Shown: positions 36,858 through 47,855 of the stretch, one piece after another
Numbering within the stretch: the stretch's first letter is position 1
Layout of the letters: every line of letters begins with the position of its first letter
Assembly: GCA_905331475.1 (NCBI GenBank)
Contig: CAJNYU010002044.1
Coordinates: forward strand, 124,001-188,000
Reading direction: 5' to 3'
Length of the DNA stretch: 64,000 nt
Source of the DNA: Rotaria socialis
Taxonomy: Eukaryota; Rotifera; Eurotatoria; Philodinida; Philodinidae
The notes under the pieces: generated by a model
Told to the model about the DNA's origin: nothing
The model's input: only the letters and a program-made list of their open reading frames with translations
Databases searched by the model: none
Translations under genes and position numbers: made by a program

Positions 36858-38402
36858 ATGAGCGCTTGTCGTATTGTTATTACTGGTCTTGGTGCTGTTT
36901 CACCATTAGGAGTTGGTGTAGAATTAAATTGGCACCGTCTATTAAATAATCATTCCGGTATTGTTTCACTTAATGAAACAGATTATACTGGTATTCCATG
37001 TCAAATTGCTGGTCGTGTACCCATGAGTGTTGATTATCAAAATCAAGATGGTACACTTGATTTTTCTAAATATTTTACACGAATATCTGATTTAAAATCC
37101 ATGACATTAGCAAGTGCTTTTGCTCTTGTTGCTGCTCAAGAAGCAATTGAACATAGTCAAGTAACTTCTTTTGTTTTTCGATTTGAAAATATTAAATTAG
37201 AAAGTAGATACTTTTAGCTTATGATGATCGAACACGAATTGGCGTATCGGTTGGTAATGGAATAGCTGGTCTAGCAAATACATGTTCCATATTCGAACAA
37301 ATGAAAGCTAAAGGTCTATATCGTGGAATGAGTCCATTTTATATAACACAAGTTCTACCAAATACCTCAGCTGGCTATGTATCAGTTCGACATAAATTAC
37401 AAGGACCTAATGTATAATATTCATTGTAATATTACAGCTACTTAATAAATTATTCTTCGTTTTTTAGCTTTGTAATAGTTCAGCTTGTGCAGCTGGCGTT
37501 CAAGCGATTGGTGATGGTTATAATATGATTCGTCTTGGCCATGCTGATGCTATGGTATGTGGTGCTACAGAAGCCACTGTCAATCCAATAACAATATCAG
37601 GCTTTGCACGAATGCGTGCTCTATCTACATCATTTAATGATCAACCTAAACTTGCATCACGTCCATTTGAGTAAATTCTTTTTGTATGTCTATTGTAGAT
37701 TTTAATTCTTTTTTTTTTCTTTTGCAATTTTCAGTCGACAAAGAGATGGTTTTGTAATGGGAGAAGGTGCTGCTATTATGATATTGGAACGACTTGAATC
37801 TGCTCAAAAACGAGGCGCTAAAATTCTCGGTGAAATACTTGGCTATGGTTTAAGTTCAGATGCAAGTCATATTACAAATCCAACTGGATTAGGAGCATTG
37901 AATTGTATGAAAAATGCATTGAATAACGCTCATTTGCATGCGAGAGATATCGGCTATATAAATGCACATGCTACATCGTATGTATTAAATTTCATTTCAT
38001 TTGACTAATCTCATATCAAACAATGCAACGATACAGCTAACTATAATTTTTGTTTTCAGAACTCCAATCGGAGACCGCATTGAAAAACAAGCTATTACAC
38101 AATTATTTACGTCCGATAATTCTAATGTTTTAGTTTCTAGTACCAAAGGTCATACTGGTCATTTACTTGGCGCTGCTGGTGCTCTCGAATCTATATTCAC
38201 TGTTCTTGCTTGTAACCATGCAATATGTCCTACAACATTAAATTATAAAAGTAATAATGATGATTCAGAAGATTCGTCATTATTGAATATTATTTCTAAT
38301 GATAAACCATTATCATGGAATAGTAAAACGCGTATTGCATTGAAAAATTCATTCGGTTTTGGCGGTACAAATTCTTGTCTTGTTATATCAAATTTTTTTT
38401 AG
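36858..38402 (+). CDS. OXSM: Mitochondrial 3-oxoacyl-ACP synthase
   Basis: Exons 36858-37160, 37208-37411, 37468-37670, 37735-37977, 38060-38402; 431 residues. This condensing enzyme (KAS II type) extends acyl-ACP in mitochondrial fatty-acid synthesis, which feeds lipoate production. It starts [18 protein letters not shown]. The active-site cysteine lies in NSSACAAG (Cys176), with catalytic histidines in NAHATSTPIGD (His315) and [12 protein letters not shown] (Lys347, His352) and the terminal [27 protein letters not shown] is typical of the family. The second exon starts after AAAGTAG, not the later TTTTAG, because only that choice keeps frame. No obvious mitochondrial targeting peptide precedes the domain (human OXSM has about 35 extra residues), so an upstream start or weak targeting is possible. 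The stop codon overlaps the presumed acceptor for the next gene. Confidence 0.94.
38391..38402 (+). promoter_or_regulatory. Candidate trans-splice acceptor inside the OXSM stop codon
   Basis: A run of T ends in TAG, which is both the OXSM stop and a near-perfect 3' splice site. The CDC123-family ATG follows six bases later, so no separate intercistronic region exists. Confidence 0.6.
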
Positions 38403-38408
38403 ATAAAT

Positions 38409-39484
38409 ATGTCTTTTGCTGATGAATTAAAATCAGTAAGACTTCGTTCAGTGACACAGCCAAAAGAAAAACGCAATGAACAACTTTTATGTCCTGATAG
38501 TGATACGTACAAGAAGATGATGAATGAAACACAGTTTGAATATTATTTTGATATTATTAAGCAATGGACATTTCCATCAGTTATTGTATCAATGGATGAA
38601 GACGACAGAAAAGCTCTTCATCAAGGACATTTATTATTTAAAAATTCGTTATTAGATGATGACGATAAAAAAACTAATGAATGTTTTCAACAGTATCCGC
38701 AATTATTTAAATTATCAAATGCTATTGATTCGTGTGATATTCAACGTCCAATATTTGTCCGTTTATCAACAAGAAGTCCGAAAGATGCAATTTTATTATT
38801 GAATAAACAGAAATGTAAACAAGTTTTTCAAAAAACATTGGATGACATGGTAGCTGATGATACATCCGGTTTAGTTTTTATTTATTTTATATAGTTATCA
38901 TTATATTTATTTTAGAACGTAATCGACGTTTAATTGCAATCGATGAATCATCTATTCGTTTACTATCTGTAACGGATGGTTTTCATGCCATACAACTTCT
39001 AGTTGCCAGTGAGCGTATTCAAGATGATCTAATATCGTGTGCATCATTGAATTTAATAGTTCGTCAATTTATTATTGATCGTCGAAATTTAAAAAGTGAA
39101 TTTCGTGCATTTATATTTAAACATAAATTAACAGCATTAACTCAATATAATGAATATATATTTGATAGGAATTTATTTGAAAAAAAAGATCTCATTTTAA
39201 AATCTATTAAAGATTTTTTTGAAAATGAACATATAATTGAACGAATACCTTATGAAAATTATATCTTAGATTTAATATTGATCGAAAATAACAATAATAA
39301 TTATCAAATATTTATCTGTGAAATAAATCCATTTGCAGAATTTGCCGGTACTGGATTATTCTCATGGTTAAATGACCGAAATATTTTATTAGGTCGTGAA
39401 GAATTTCAATTTCGTATTAACGAAAATGATACTAGTGAACATTCGGAAGCGAATGATCAATGGTTATTATTAATGAATAATTAA
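38409..39484 (+). CDS. CDC123/D123-family eIF2 assembly factor
   Basis: Exons 38409-38868 and 38916-39484; 342 residues (human CDC123 336). CDC123 proteins are ATP-grasp-fold chaperones that join the eIF2 gamma and alpha subunits and so permit translation initiation. Visible family elements in order: WTFPSVIVSMDEDD (compare 'FPKLNWSAPRDA'), FVRLSTRSPKDA, NLIVRQFIIDRRNLKSEFRA, FIFKHKLTALTQY, a helix with DLILKSIKDFFEN, and ICEINPFAEFAGTGLFSW, the ATP/metal-binding strand equivalent to 'WLIDFNPFGEVTDSLLFTW'. The 'EINPF...TG..LFSW' wording is closer to the CDC123-like branch seen in protists and plants than to canonical animal CDC123, so it may be a paralogue. A single 47-base intron is present. 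It starts six bases after OXSM. Confidence 0.85.
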
Positions 39485-39528
39485 TAAAAAGAATAATAAT
39501 AATAAAACTAAAAGCTATCTATTTTAAT

Positions 39529-39538
39529 TTGTTTTTAG
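39529..39538 (+). promoter_or_regulatory. Candidate trans-splice acceptor before KCTD3
   Basis: TTGTTTTTAG, 22 bases before the start codon in a 75-base gap. Confidence 0.55.
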
Positions 39539-39559
39539 ATGTTTTAATAGCAAATACAC

Positions 39560-42500
39560 ATGCCAAATCAAACAGTAGATATAATTAATTTAAATGTTGG
39601 TGGACAACGCTTTTCAACAAGTCGACAAACTTTAACATGGATATCAGATTCATTTTTTACTGCGATGCTCAATGGGCTAATATCGACAAATCGCGATGAC
39701 CAAGGTTACATATTTATTGATCGCGATCCAAAATTATTTTCAATCATTCTCAATTATTTAAGAACTAAAGAATTGGGTAAATAGTTCTTTCTTTTTATAC
39801 TGAATGTTTTTCTTGAAATAGAGAATTAGAATGCTTATTAGTCAGCTTAATAGATTACTGGACTTAGTTGATACTAGATAATCGTTAACTTATTTCTCAT
39901 GAAAAATCTCAAAAATATAATGTTGAACTATTATGTAAACACCGACAGGAAGATAGAAAATAAAAGTGTGGACATGTGTTTCTTTTATGAATAAATACAT
40001 CCAAGTTAATAAGCACATCTTCGGTTTCACATGCAATACCATTCATTCGTACGCACGGTCATTCAAACCTAGTTGGCTGATACAATTAGGTGTAATGCTT
40101 CACTTCTATTCTATTAGTCGTTACTCTAGTAAATACTTTTCTCTAAAATATAATTGTTGTGCTCCTGTTCGTGAAATATAGTGTTTTTTTTTAATATTAT
40201 AATAATACTTTCAAAAAAGTAAATTACCAAAATTTAAAGGATTTGAAATTTGGATAAGTACATAGTCACGTCAATTTTAGAAATTATATCATTTCAAGAC
40301 GTTTCAATCAATTTAAACATAAAAGCCTAAAATTTCCTATTATACCTTTGTAATTATAATGATCGACGATAGAAACGACAAAAATGATTAGAACTTCGAA
40401 AAGTGAATTATTTTCATTAAGATTAGTCTCTTATACAACGAATCTAATGGTAACTAGAAAATCGTATTTCTGAGTAAAAGTCAAAGATCAATTTTGTAGT
40501 TTGAAAGTTTCTCACAACTGCTTGGAATGTGCATGATGCATATAGTTCAAACTCAGGAGAAATGCTACATTTGAATATATTTCATCGTAATTCGATACAG
40601 TTACTACCACAATTGTAAAGAATTAGTTTTCTCTGAATAGAAAAATGACGAACATTGAAAAAATGATTTCAGCACTTCTTCTATAATACTTTTTACAGTT
40701 GTTTTAAATCATTTCTATTGATCAGATATCAATGGTTGTGATCTTCATATGTTAAAACATGAATGTGAATTTTATGGTGTACAACCATTGATTCGTCGAT
40801 TACAATTATGTGAAGATCTTGAACATAGCCAATGTGGTGATGTTCTATTTAATGGATATATTAATCCTCCGCATTCAACTAATACGCAAACCTCATGTGA
40901 AACTACGCAATTATTACCATGTCAACCAATTGTTTATCAACCAGTATTATCTCAACCAGCAAGTTCAGTTCGACCTGGCACTGCTTTGAGATTAACTAAC
41001 ATTATGCAACAAACACTAAATCGTAGTGCATCACAAATAGGAGATTTTAGGTATGTGAAATGAATAAAATAAAAATTCAATATATTTTGACACAAAATTT
41101 AATTTTCTTCATCAGCTAATTGTTTTATTTTGACAATAATAATGCAGAAATACTCTCTAGATGAAGATTTAGCATGTGCTGTTGCAAATTCTTTCGATAA
41201 GAAAACATGAATTAACTCATTAATATAAAATTTAATTCCTATTCACTACGGCTAGTTATTTTATTTTTTACTGATGAAATTTATAGAACATCGTCATCGG
41301 ATTTTGTTCCGATGGCTCCGTCAGCATCAAGTGTTAGTCGTGGACATTCACGTGCATCTTCAACTGATTCAGTTCTTTGGACTACGCATCAACCTAATAC
41401 ATCATCTCATGTTCGCCAAAAATCAGCTGCATTTATTGATCATCATCCTCCAACGCCAAGTTCACCTGTAGCAAGTGTCATTCTTCTAGCTGGACATCAC
41501 AATTGGATTAGTGCTGCTTATTCAAATAATGGTTGAAAATAATTTTTATGAGGATTTTTTCAAAAGTCTATCTATTCTATTTTCTAGTCGTTATGTGCTA
41601 TAAAATGAAAGACACAAGTGGATGGCAAATAATGTTTGAATCCGAAGTTCAATCTGATGACATTTATCGTTTAGCTATAACAGCTCGCTCATCGTCATCG
41701 GCAGCAGCTAGTCAACAAACTCAAGAATCAACATCAAATATTCGAGAATCAAAACTTCTTGGCATTGCTGTACGAACAAATGTTCGTCTTTGGAATATTG
41801 TTGATGCATCAATACACACAATTCTTGGAACATTTGCATTTGGTGGACCGATTGATAATTTATTTTTTATCAATTCACAATTAGTAGCCACAGGTGATGA
41901 AAGAAAAGTCGGCGTATGGCATTCAATTTCACAACAATGGCAAACACAAGAATTAACGCGCATATTAAGTTTTGATACTGTAGGAATTTTGTTTTTTCGA
42001 GTTTTATTCTAAAAATAACTACAAAAAAAAACATTCTTATTTTAGGCTGGAACATTTCTATTACTTGGAAGTGAGACGGGATCAATTTATTATTTTGATA
42101 TGCAAAAATTTCCATTGAGAATGAAAGACAATGATTTATTGATCACAGAAATATTCAAGTACAGCTTTTTAATATTAATTTGTCTTCATTTAACATAGTG
42201 ACAATTTTATTTTGTAGAGATCCAGCTGGAGAATCAATTACAGCTTTAAGTGTTTATTTAACACCAAAGACAAGTGTTACAGGCAATTGGTAAGAAATCA
42301 GATAAAAGAAAACTGTTCGAAAAAAACAAATCTAATATTATATTCGTAGGATTGAAATAGCTTATGGAACAAATTCTGGTATTATTAGAATTGTTGTACA
42401 ACATCCAGAAACTGTTGGTCACGGGTAATCCATTATAAAATATTTTTATCCTATAACTTCTTATACAATAATGTTATTTAGTCCTCAACTATTTCAAACA

Positions 42501-44224
42501 TTTTGTGTACATCGTAGTCCAGTGACAAAGGTTAAAATCAACAAAAATTGTATTATTCGATGTATTCACGTTTTTCATTTTCTTTTCTAGATTATGCTTT
42601 CCGAGCGACATTTAATAAGGTAGAATTATGTGAAATGCATTATTATAAACTTTATTTAATTATTAGTGTATGTGCTTCCAATAATCATGTTCGTACATGG
42701 AATGTTACACGTTTCCGTGGCATGATTTCTACGCAACCAGGTTACATAGTTTTAAATGAAAACGATTTCACAAGTAAAAAAGAAATAATTATTTTCTAGG
42801 ATCAACGCCACTTGCTTCGTATCGTATTGTATCTATTGAACCAGCTCGATCAATAGCTAGTTATACTTCTGGGAATGTGAGATTTTTTCTTTTTCTATCA
42901 TTCATCTTATTTTTGAACTTGATTTTCTAGGATATTGGTAAGCTTTATCCATGTACAAGTAGAATGAAAAGAAAATAATATAAATTTAGGACCGTATGGC
43001 GATCGTGATGATCAACAAGTTTTTGTTCAAAAAGTAGTACCATTTGAGACAAATCAAATTTATGTCAGATTTTGTTCAACAGGTATAATATTTATTTTAG
43101 TACAAATTATTTTTTCTTCAATAAAATTTAAAATCTATTTTTAAATAATTTATTACTTTGAAATTCAATATATAACAAATGAAATATTATTTCTGATGAT
43201 TCATGAGCGATGATTTCAAATGGAAATTTGTCGGTGGAATCCCTACAATATTACTGTGTAATATAGTAACTTTGAAGCTGCTGACATTGTAAAAGTAGGA
43301 TTTTACCAATATTGGCTTCGGGTTATAGATTTCTACTTACTATTTTAAGAGGATAACTCTAATATATAATAGTTCTTGAGTAAAATTATGACCAACGATT
43401 ACTACCTTGAATTCAACTTTTGTTTTATACTAATTTTGTTGAAGAACTTTTGCTTTGTATCAATAGGACTTCGGCTAATTATTAGTGAAAATTTATAATA
43501 GTCTATCCCTTTTTGGCGTAGAACACTACGTAATATAGTACATCGGGGGTGGGAAGACAATATTTCTACTCCTATTACTGTGCAATATCTCTTTTAGATC
43601 ATGTATCTTTTTTAAAAGTATAATCGAAATTAAAATTCGATAAAAAACATTTGTGATATAATTAAAATCAAATGTTATAATACCGGAAAAATAGTCTAAC
43701 AAATTCTTTTTTTCTTTGCAGGCAAGCGAGTCGCTATTGTTCGATCTGTGGATAGTTCTCCAATCAGTTGTTTCACCATACATGAATGCGAAGGACCATC
43801 AAGATTAAGTACACGTCCTCGTCGATTTATTTTCACTGGTCACGATAATGGTTTGTTTAAATTAGTCAACAAAACAAATGAATTTTTTGTTATTATTATC
43901 TAAGGATCTATTCAATTATTTGATTTAACAACTGCTATTGAACTTAGTTCAAGTTCGGATGTAAACTCTCTCACATTATCATCACCACCTTCTCAAAATA
44001 ATCAAGGAGGTCCATCACCAGCTGATTTACTTAAGATGCTTGACCACTGTGATTTTGCAGTTACAAACGGGCAAAATCAAAATTTTCTATCTTCACGCTG
44101 TTCAACACCTTGTTGTATGAGTAATAATTTACCAATAACAACTGTCAATTATACGACTGCTTTAATATCATCACCATTAACACAACCAGCAACAAAAGAG
44201 GACAATGATAAACATGTTTCATAA
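39560..44224 (+). CDS. KCTD3: KCTD3/SHKBP1-like BTB and WD-repeat protein
   Basis: Fifteen exons: 39560-39776, 40726-41050, 41287-41531, 41588-41979, 42046-42158, 42218-42289, 42350-42424, 42482-42530, 42591-42619, 42667-42740, 42800-42876, 42931-42937, 42990-43082, 43722-43850, 43905-44224; 738 residues, every phase consistent. The N-terminal BTB/T1 domain reads [40 protein letters not shown] and [20 protein letters not shown]. After a Ser/Pro linker the WD-like region has [63 protein letters not shown] and [16 protein letters not shown], all very close to human KCTD3/SHKBP1. In vertebrates KCTD3 regulates HCN3 channel surface levels and SHKBP1 binds SH3KBP1. The single gene here is co-orthologous or unresolved between the two. 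The C-terminal tail is shorter than in humans. One exon is only seven bases. Confidence 0.95.
39777..40725 (+). other. Long first intron of KCTD3
   Basis: 949 bases where most introns here are about 55. No exon-like frame, repeat or RNA gene was recognised inside. It may carry an internal promoter or regulatory element. Confidence 0.5.
42931..42937 (+). other. KCTD3: Seven-base microexon of KCTD3
   Basis: GATATTG between introns of 54 and 52 bases, with TTTTCTAG before and GTAAGC after. Including it yields [17 protein letters not shown], identical in layout to human 'SGNDIGPFGERDDQQVF'. Skipping it breaks the frame. Confidence 0.85.
43083..43721 (+). other. Long intron 13 of KCTD3
   Basis: 639 bases. 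The words ACTGTGTAATATAGTA (about 43253) and ACTACGTAATATAGTA (about 43526) recur near its middle and end, hinting at an old small insertion. The donor and acceptor are normal. Confidence 0.4.
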
Positions 44225-44443
44225 TGCATTTCTTTTTCTTTCTCTTCAACTTGCATAATATTTATTTTAAAACACAAAAAAAATCCGTCTCGTGCTTCCA
44301 ATATGTGAGTGAGAAATCTATCTTATATCTTATCTTTTTATTGCTTTTGTTAAACTAAGACCATGTCACTATCATTGGGTTTATTCTGCATAAATAAATT
44401 TCTTAGCCAATATATAAATACCATTTTAAAAACGACAAAAAAA

Positions 44444-44453
44444 AATGTTTTAG
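44444..44453 (+). promoter_or_regulatory. Candidate trans-splice acceptor before PLPP6-like gene
   Basis: AATGTTTTAG, directly abutting the ATG, in a 229-base gap after KCTD3. A cis intron is unlikely because no coding or donor context precedes it, but a 5' UTR intron is not excluded. Confidence 0.55.
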
Positions 44454-45035
44454 ATGTTGAAAACATTTCATGCGTACGATCAAGATCTTTCATTTCGGTG
44501 GGCTTTATTTGGTCGATTGAATTCTCGATATATTCATTTAAGAAAATTGGTTATTGCCTTGGAATTTTCTGGCTCAGGTTATGTATGGATTCCATATTCA
44601 TTGATTATGATTGAACTTTATCGTACATCAATAAATGAAGCAATGCCATTTATTTTACTTTTCACTGGACTTATGTATGATATAGCTATCATTGGTATAA
44701 CAAAAAGTATTATACGTCGACCCAGACCAAAAATTAATCATGACGATGTTCTTTCAATAGGACCAGATAAATTTTCTTTTCCAAGTGGTCATACTTCTCG
44801 AGCTGTATTTCTTTTATTTTATTTTATCGAAACAAATTTTTTCCAACAAATTCCAAAGTCAGTTATTATAAGTTGGTTAGGTTCAGTGGTTGCTTCACGT
44901 ATTTTATTAGGACGCCATTATGTATCGGATGTTTTAGCTGGAGTTTTGTTTGGAATTTTTGAATGTACAACTATTGTACATCTTTCACCTCTTGTAGCTC
45001 GGTTTGTTTTATCGTTTTATGGCGTTTCAAATTGA
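44454..45035 (+). CDS. PLPP6-like polyisoprenoid diphosphate phosphatase (PAP2 family)
   Basis: Single exon, 193 residues. A membrane phosphatase of the PAP2/lipid-phosphatase fold. The three catalytic motifs are intact: KSIIRRPRP (84-92), PSGH within FSFPSGHTSRA (110-113), and SRILLGRHYVSDVLAG (148 on; catalytic His 155). The spacing, GPDKFSFPSGH and the small size match PLPP6/PPAPDC2, which dephosphorylates presqualene and isoprenoid diphosphates in the ER, more than the larger LPP enzymes. Several hydrophobic helices lie at about 42-60, 64-82, 117-130, 137-150 and 158-185. Human PLPP6 has a longer N-terminal tail, so the start here gives a shorter protein. Substrate is inferred. Confidence 0.88.
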   Translation: MLKTFHAYDQDLSFRWALFGRLNSRYIHLRKLVIALEFSGSGYVWIPYSLIMIELYRTSINEAMPFILLFTGLMYDIAIIGITKSIIRRPRPKINHDDVLSIGPDKFSFPSGHTSRAVFLLFYFIETNFFQQIPKSVIISWLGSVVASRILLGRHYVSDVLAGVLFGIFECTTIVHLSPLVARFVLSFYGVSN

Positions 45036-45270
45036 TGATAAAAATAAATCAGCTTCTTCGGTCAAAATTCTAAATTGAAGCTTTGTTTTTGTTTGCTTCA
45101 CATCGAATTTTTTCAACTATTTGTTTGCAAACATCACAGACATTCATTTGCGTTGCTCACGAGAAATAAAAGCGAAAAGAGATTAAAATAAATTGTTTGA
45201 TTTCAACGAAAGAATGATGGCCATCAACCAACGATGAATTATAATTCTCATTTCTATTCATTGATGTGCG
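45036..45270. other. PLPP6-like / chitinase spacer
   Basis: A 235-base gap. Unlike its neighbours it has no TTTTAG close to the next ATG; the nearest AG after a T-rich run is CATCACAG at about 45132-45139. The chitinase gene may have its own promoter or a longer leader. Confidence 0.4.
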
Positions 45271-47375
45271 ATGATGACAAGTATTTTGACTTCGTTGACC
45301 ATGATTATATGGATCATCGGTAATCAAGGTAATTATTCAATTAAAAAAAAACACAAAATTGATTATTTACTTGTATTATTTGATATATTTTAGTTCAAGC
45401 CGAATGTCAAAATGAGACATCAGAATCTATATTTGTTTATCGACGTGTGTACGTATATGTATATATATATATATATATTCGATGATAATGTTCAATTTGA
45501 TTCAATCATATTTCAATTTAGTTGTTATTTTGCAAATTGGGCAGCTAAACGATCCGATAATATTAGTCGTTTAACTCCCGAAGAAATAGATCCATTTTTA
45601 TGTACACACATTAATTTTGCTTTCGGTAAAGTACTTGAAAGTTTAACAATAGCACCGAGTGAAGAAGATGACATCAAAGGATGGACTTTAAATTCTAAAG
45701 GCATGTATGAACGTGTAATAAAACTTAAAGAAACAAATCCTGATCTACGTGTCTTATTGAGTGTTGGAGGATGGACACATGCCTCTCGTGGATTTAATGA
45801 TGTATCGAAAAATGCTGCGAATATGTATGCTTATGTTGTATTCTATTAGAATATAAGAATTTTCTTTTTTATTCATAGTAAAACTTTTGCAGCCAATAGT
45901 ATAAAATTTTTAAGAGATAATAAATTTGATGGATTGGATTTAGATTGGGTACATAAAAACAAAAGTGATCAATCGAAATTTATTCAAAAATATTCTATTC
46001 AAATAGGAATATCCAGGTGCAAAAGATCAAGGCGCAGAACCTCATACTAAAACTGGTTATACAAAATTAGTCAAAGTAAAAATAGAAATATGCAAAAATA
46101 AATATTATTTACCAAAAAAAAGAATATAAAATAGAAATTAAGTGAAATGTTTCAGCAAGAAGCTGAACAAACCGGAAAAGAAAAATTATTACTTACATGT
46201 GCTACAGGTATTTAATTAGATTGTTTCGAAAAGATTTAACAAAAAATCAGTATGTTTTCAGCTGCTGCACGCCATCGGATTGAAGCTGGCTATGAAGTTT
46301 CAGAACTTTGCAAGTATGAAGTTATTTAACACTGGATTGATTTGATTAATTTTGATTTTATTCTTAGATCTTTTGATTTTGTCTCAGTCATGACTTGTAA
46401 TTAATTTTGATCCAAGAATTTTTCTTCCTTTTTTTATATTTCTTAAAGAAAATGTTTTGTTTTCTTCTCGTATAGATGATTATCATGGTAGTTGGGAAGG
46501 TAAAACGGGACATAATAGTCCATTGTATGGAATGAGTAATGATAGAAAGAAATTTCGTGAATGGAATATTAAAGGTTCAATGCATGTGTGGTCCGCATTA
46601 GGTTGTCCAAAAGAAAAACTTAACATTGGCCTTTCAGCTTATGGTCTGTTTGTTTGTTTGTTTCTTGTGCATTCCTCGTCTGTTCTGCTAGTTATTCAAA
46701 ATAAATTATGTATTTAGGAAGAGCTTTTACATTACTTCGAGAGCCTGGTGTAAAAATTCGTAAATCAAAAGAAAAGAAAAAATCACCGATCGGACTCAAA
46801 GCAGGTGCTGCTGAAGCTGGAAAATATACACGTGAAGCAGGTGTTCTATCTTATTATGAAGTAAGTTTTAATTTCAATAATTTGAAACTATTCCATTTCC
46901 AAAAGAAAACATAGATATGCGAATTGATTGAGCAAAATCCAAGTAATCGTGTATTGTGGCATCAAGAAATGAGTGTTCCATATGTGTCCAGTGATACACT
47001 ATGGATTGGTTACGATAATGTTCGAAGTGTTAAACTAAAAGTATAGAAAAGAAAGAGCAATGCTTTTTTAAAATTAAATCATCATAAATTAAATTTTTGT
47101 TTCTTTTGAATTAGATGAAATTTTTAAAAGACCAAGGTTATGGCGGAGTGATTATCTGGTCGTTGGATCTAGATGATAAAACAGGTGACTTTTGTAAGGA
47201 AGGCCCATTCCCATTAATCAATGCAGTGAAAAATGAACTATCAATTTCACCGAATCATGTATCTAATACAAATACAAAATGTTTCGATGACAATAATACA
47301 TTAGTATTATTATTCGAAAATATTAATTCTCAATCAACAACAATAACAGTAGTATATAAGAGTAAGATTGAATAA
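45271..47375 (+). CDS. GH18 chitinase, catalytic residues intact
   Basis: Twelve exons: 45271-45328, 45394-45448, 45522-45824, 45879-45948, 46007-46075, 46156-46207, 46262-46313, 46368-46396, 46476-46643, 46718-46860, 46915-47040, 47115-47375; 461 residues, all in phase. A signal peptide (LTMIIWIIGNQVQA) is followed by a single glycoside hydrolase family 18 domain: RVCYFANWAAKR, FLCTHINFAFG, LLSVGGWTHASRGF, the catalytic FDGLDLDWEYPG with proton donor Glu163, FVSVMTYDYHGSWEGKTGHN, KLNIGLSAYGRAFTL, and GVIIWSLDLDDKTGDFC. The full DxxDxDxE motif argues for active chitin hydrolysis, unlike chitinase-like lectins. No chitin-binding domain follows; the last 50 residues are Asn/Thr-rich. It is secreted, probably for food digestion or remodelling of chitinous structures. 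It starts at the first of two ATGs (45271, 45274). Confidence 0.93.
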
Positions 47376-47519
47376 GTTTTGTTTATCATTTGTTTGTTCT
47401 TTTCTTTTTAGATTTTTTCTTTTTTCTTCTACTTGATGCTGTAATACATATTTGAATAAAATCCAATTAGTTTTGAATATATATATATATATATGTTTAG
47501 CAATCATGGATTTCTTTTC

Positions 47520-47529
47520 TCTGTTTTAG
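47520..47529 (+). promoter_or_regulatory. Candidate trans-splice acceptor before CENPX
   Basis: TCTGTTTTAG directly abuts the start codon. An AATAAA lies at about 47454 in the preceding gap and could end the chitinase transcript. Confidence 0.6.
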
Positions 47530-47784
47530 ATGGATGATATAAATAATCGTAACAATGAATATATCAAAGCAGAACTTGTAACAAAATTATTAAAACATTT
47601 TTTACCTGAAGATAGATCATCGCGTTTATCAAGTGATATGGTAAAATATTTCACCGAATTAATATTTCAATTTATACATCAAGCATTTACACGTACAATT
47701 CAACAGGCAACATCGGAAGGAACCATTCATGTTGATATTCAACATTTCGAAAAAATCCTTATGCAATTATTACTTGATTTTTGA
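47530..47784 (+). CDS. CENPX: Centromere protein X / MHF2
   Basis: Single exon, 84 residues (human 81). A histone-fold protein that pairs with CENP-S (MHF1) in the CENP-T-W-S-X kinetochore complex and in the Fanconi-anaemia FANCM-MHF DNA-remodelling complex. The ELVTKLLKHFL helix, the central FTELIFQFIHQAFTRTIQQA helix, VDIQHFEKILMQLLLDF and the exact C-terminus LLLDF match human 'RKELVSRLLHLHF...VDVDQLEKVLPQLLLDF'. Very short, yet complete. It is the seventh member of the plus-strand run, 154 bases after chitinase and 71 before CXXC1. Confidence 0.93.
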   Translation: MDDINNRNNEYIKAELVTKLLKHFLPEDRSSRLSSDMVKYFTELIFQFIHQAFTRTIQQATSEGTIHVDIQHFEKILMQLLLDF

Positions 47785-47845
47785 TAGTTGTCAAACTCGT
47801 TGAAAAATAAAAGAAATAAAAATAATAGAAAAATATTTTGTTATT

Positions 47846-47855
47846 TGTATTTTAG
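47846..47855 (+). promoter_or_regulatory. Candidate trans-splice acceptor before CXXC1
   Basis: TTGTATTTTAG-type acceptor abutting the start codon, in a 71-base gap that also contains several AATAAA-like words. Confidence 0.6.

Noticed and set aside
37208-37217. Use of the TTTTAG at 37212-37217 as the OXSM exon 2 acceptor
   Set aside because: It would shift the frame. The AAAGTAG ten bases upstream gives the conserved reading [14 protein letters not shown].
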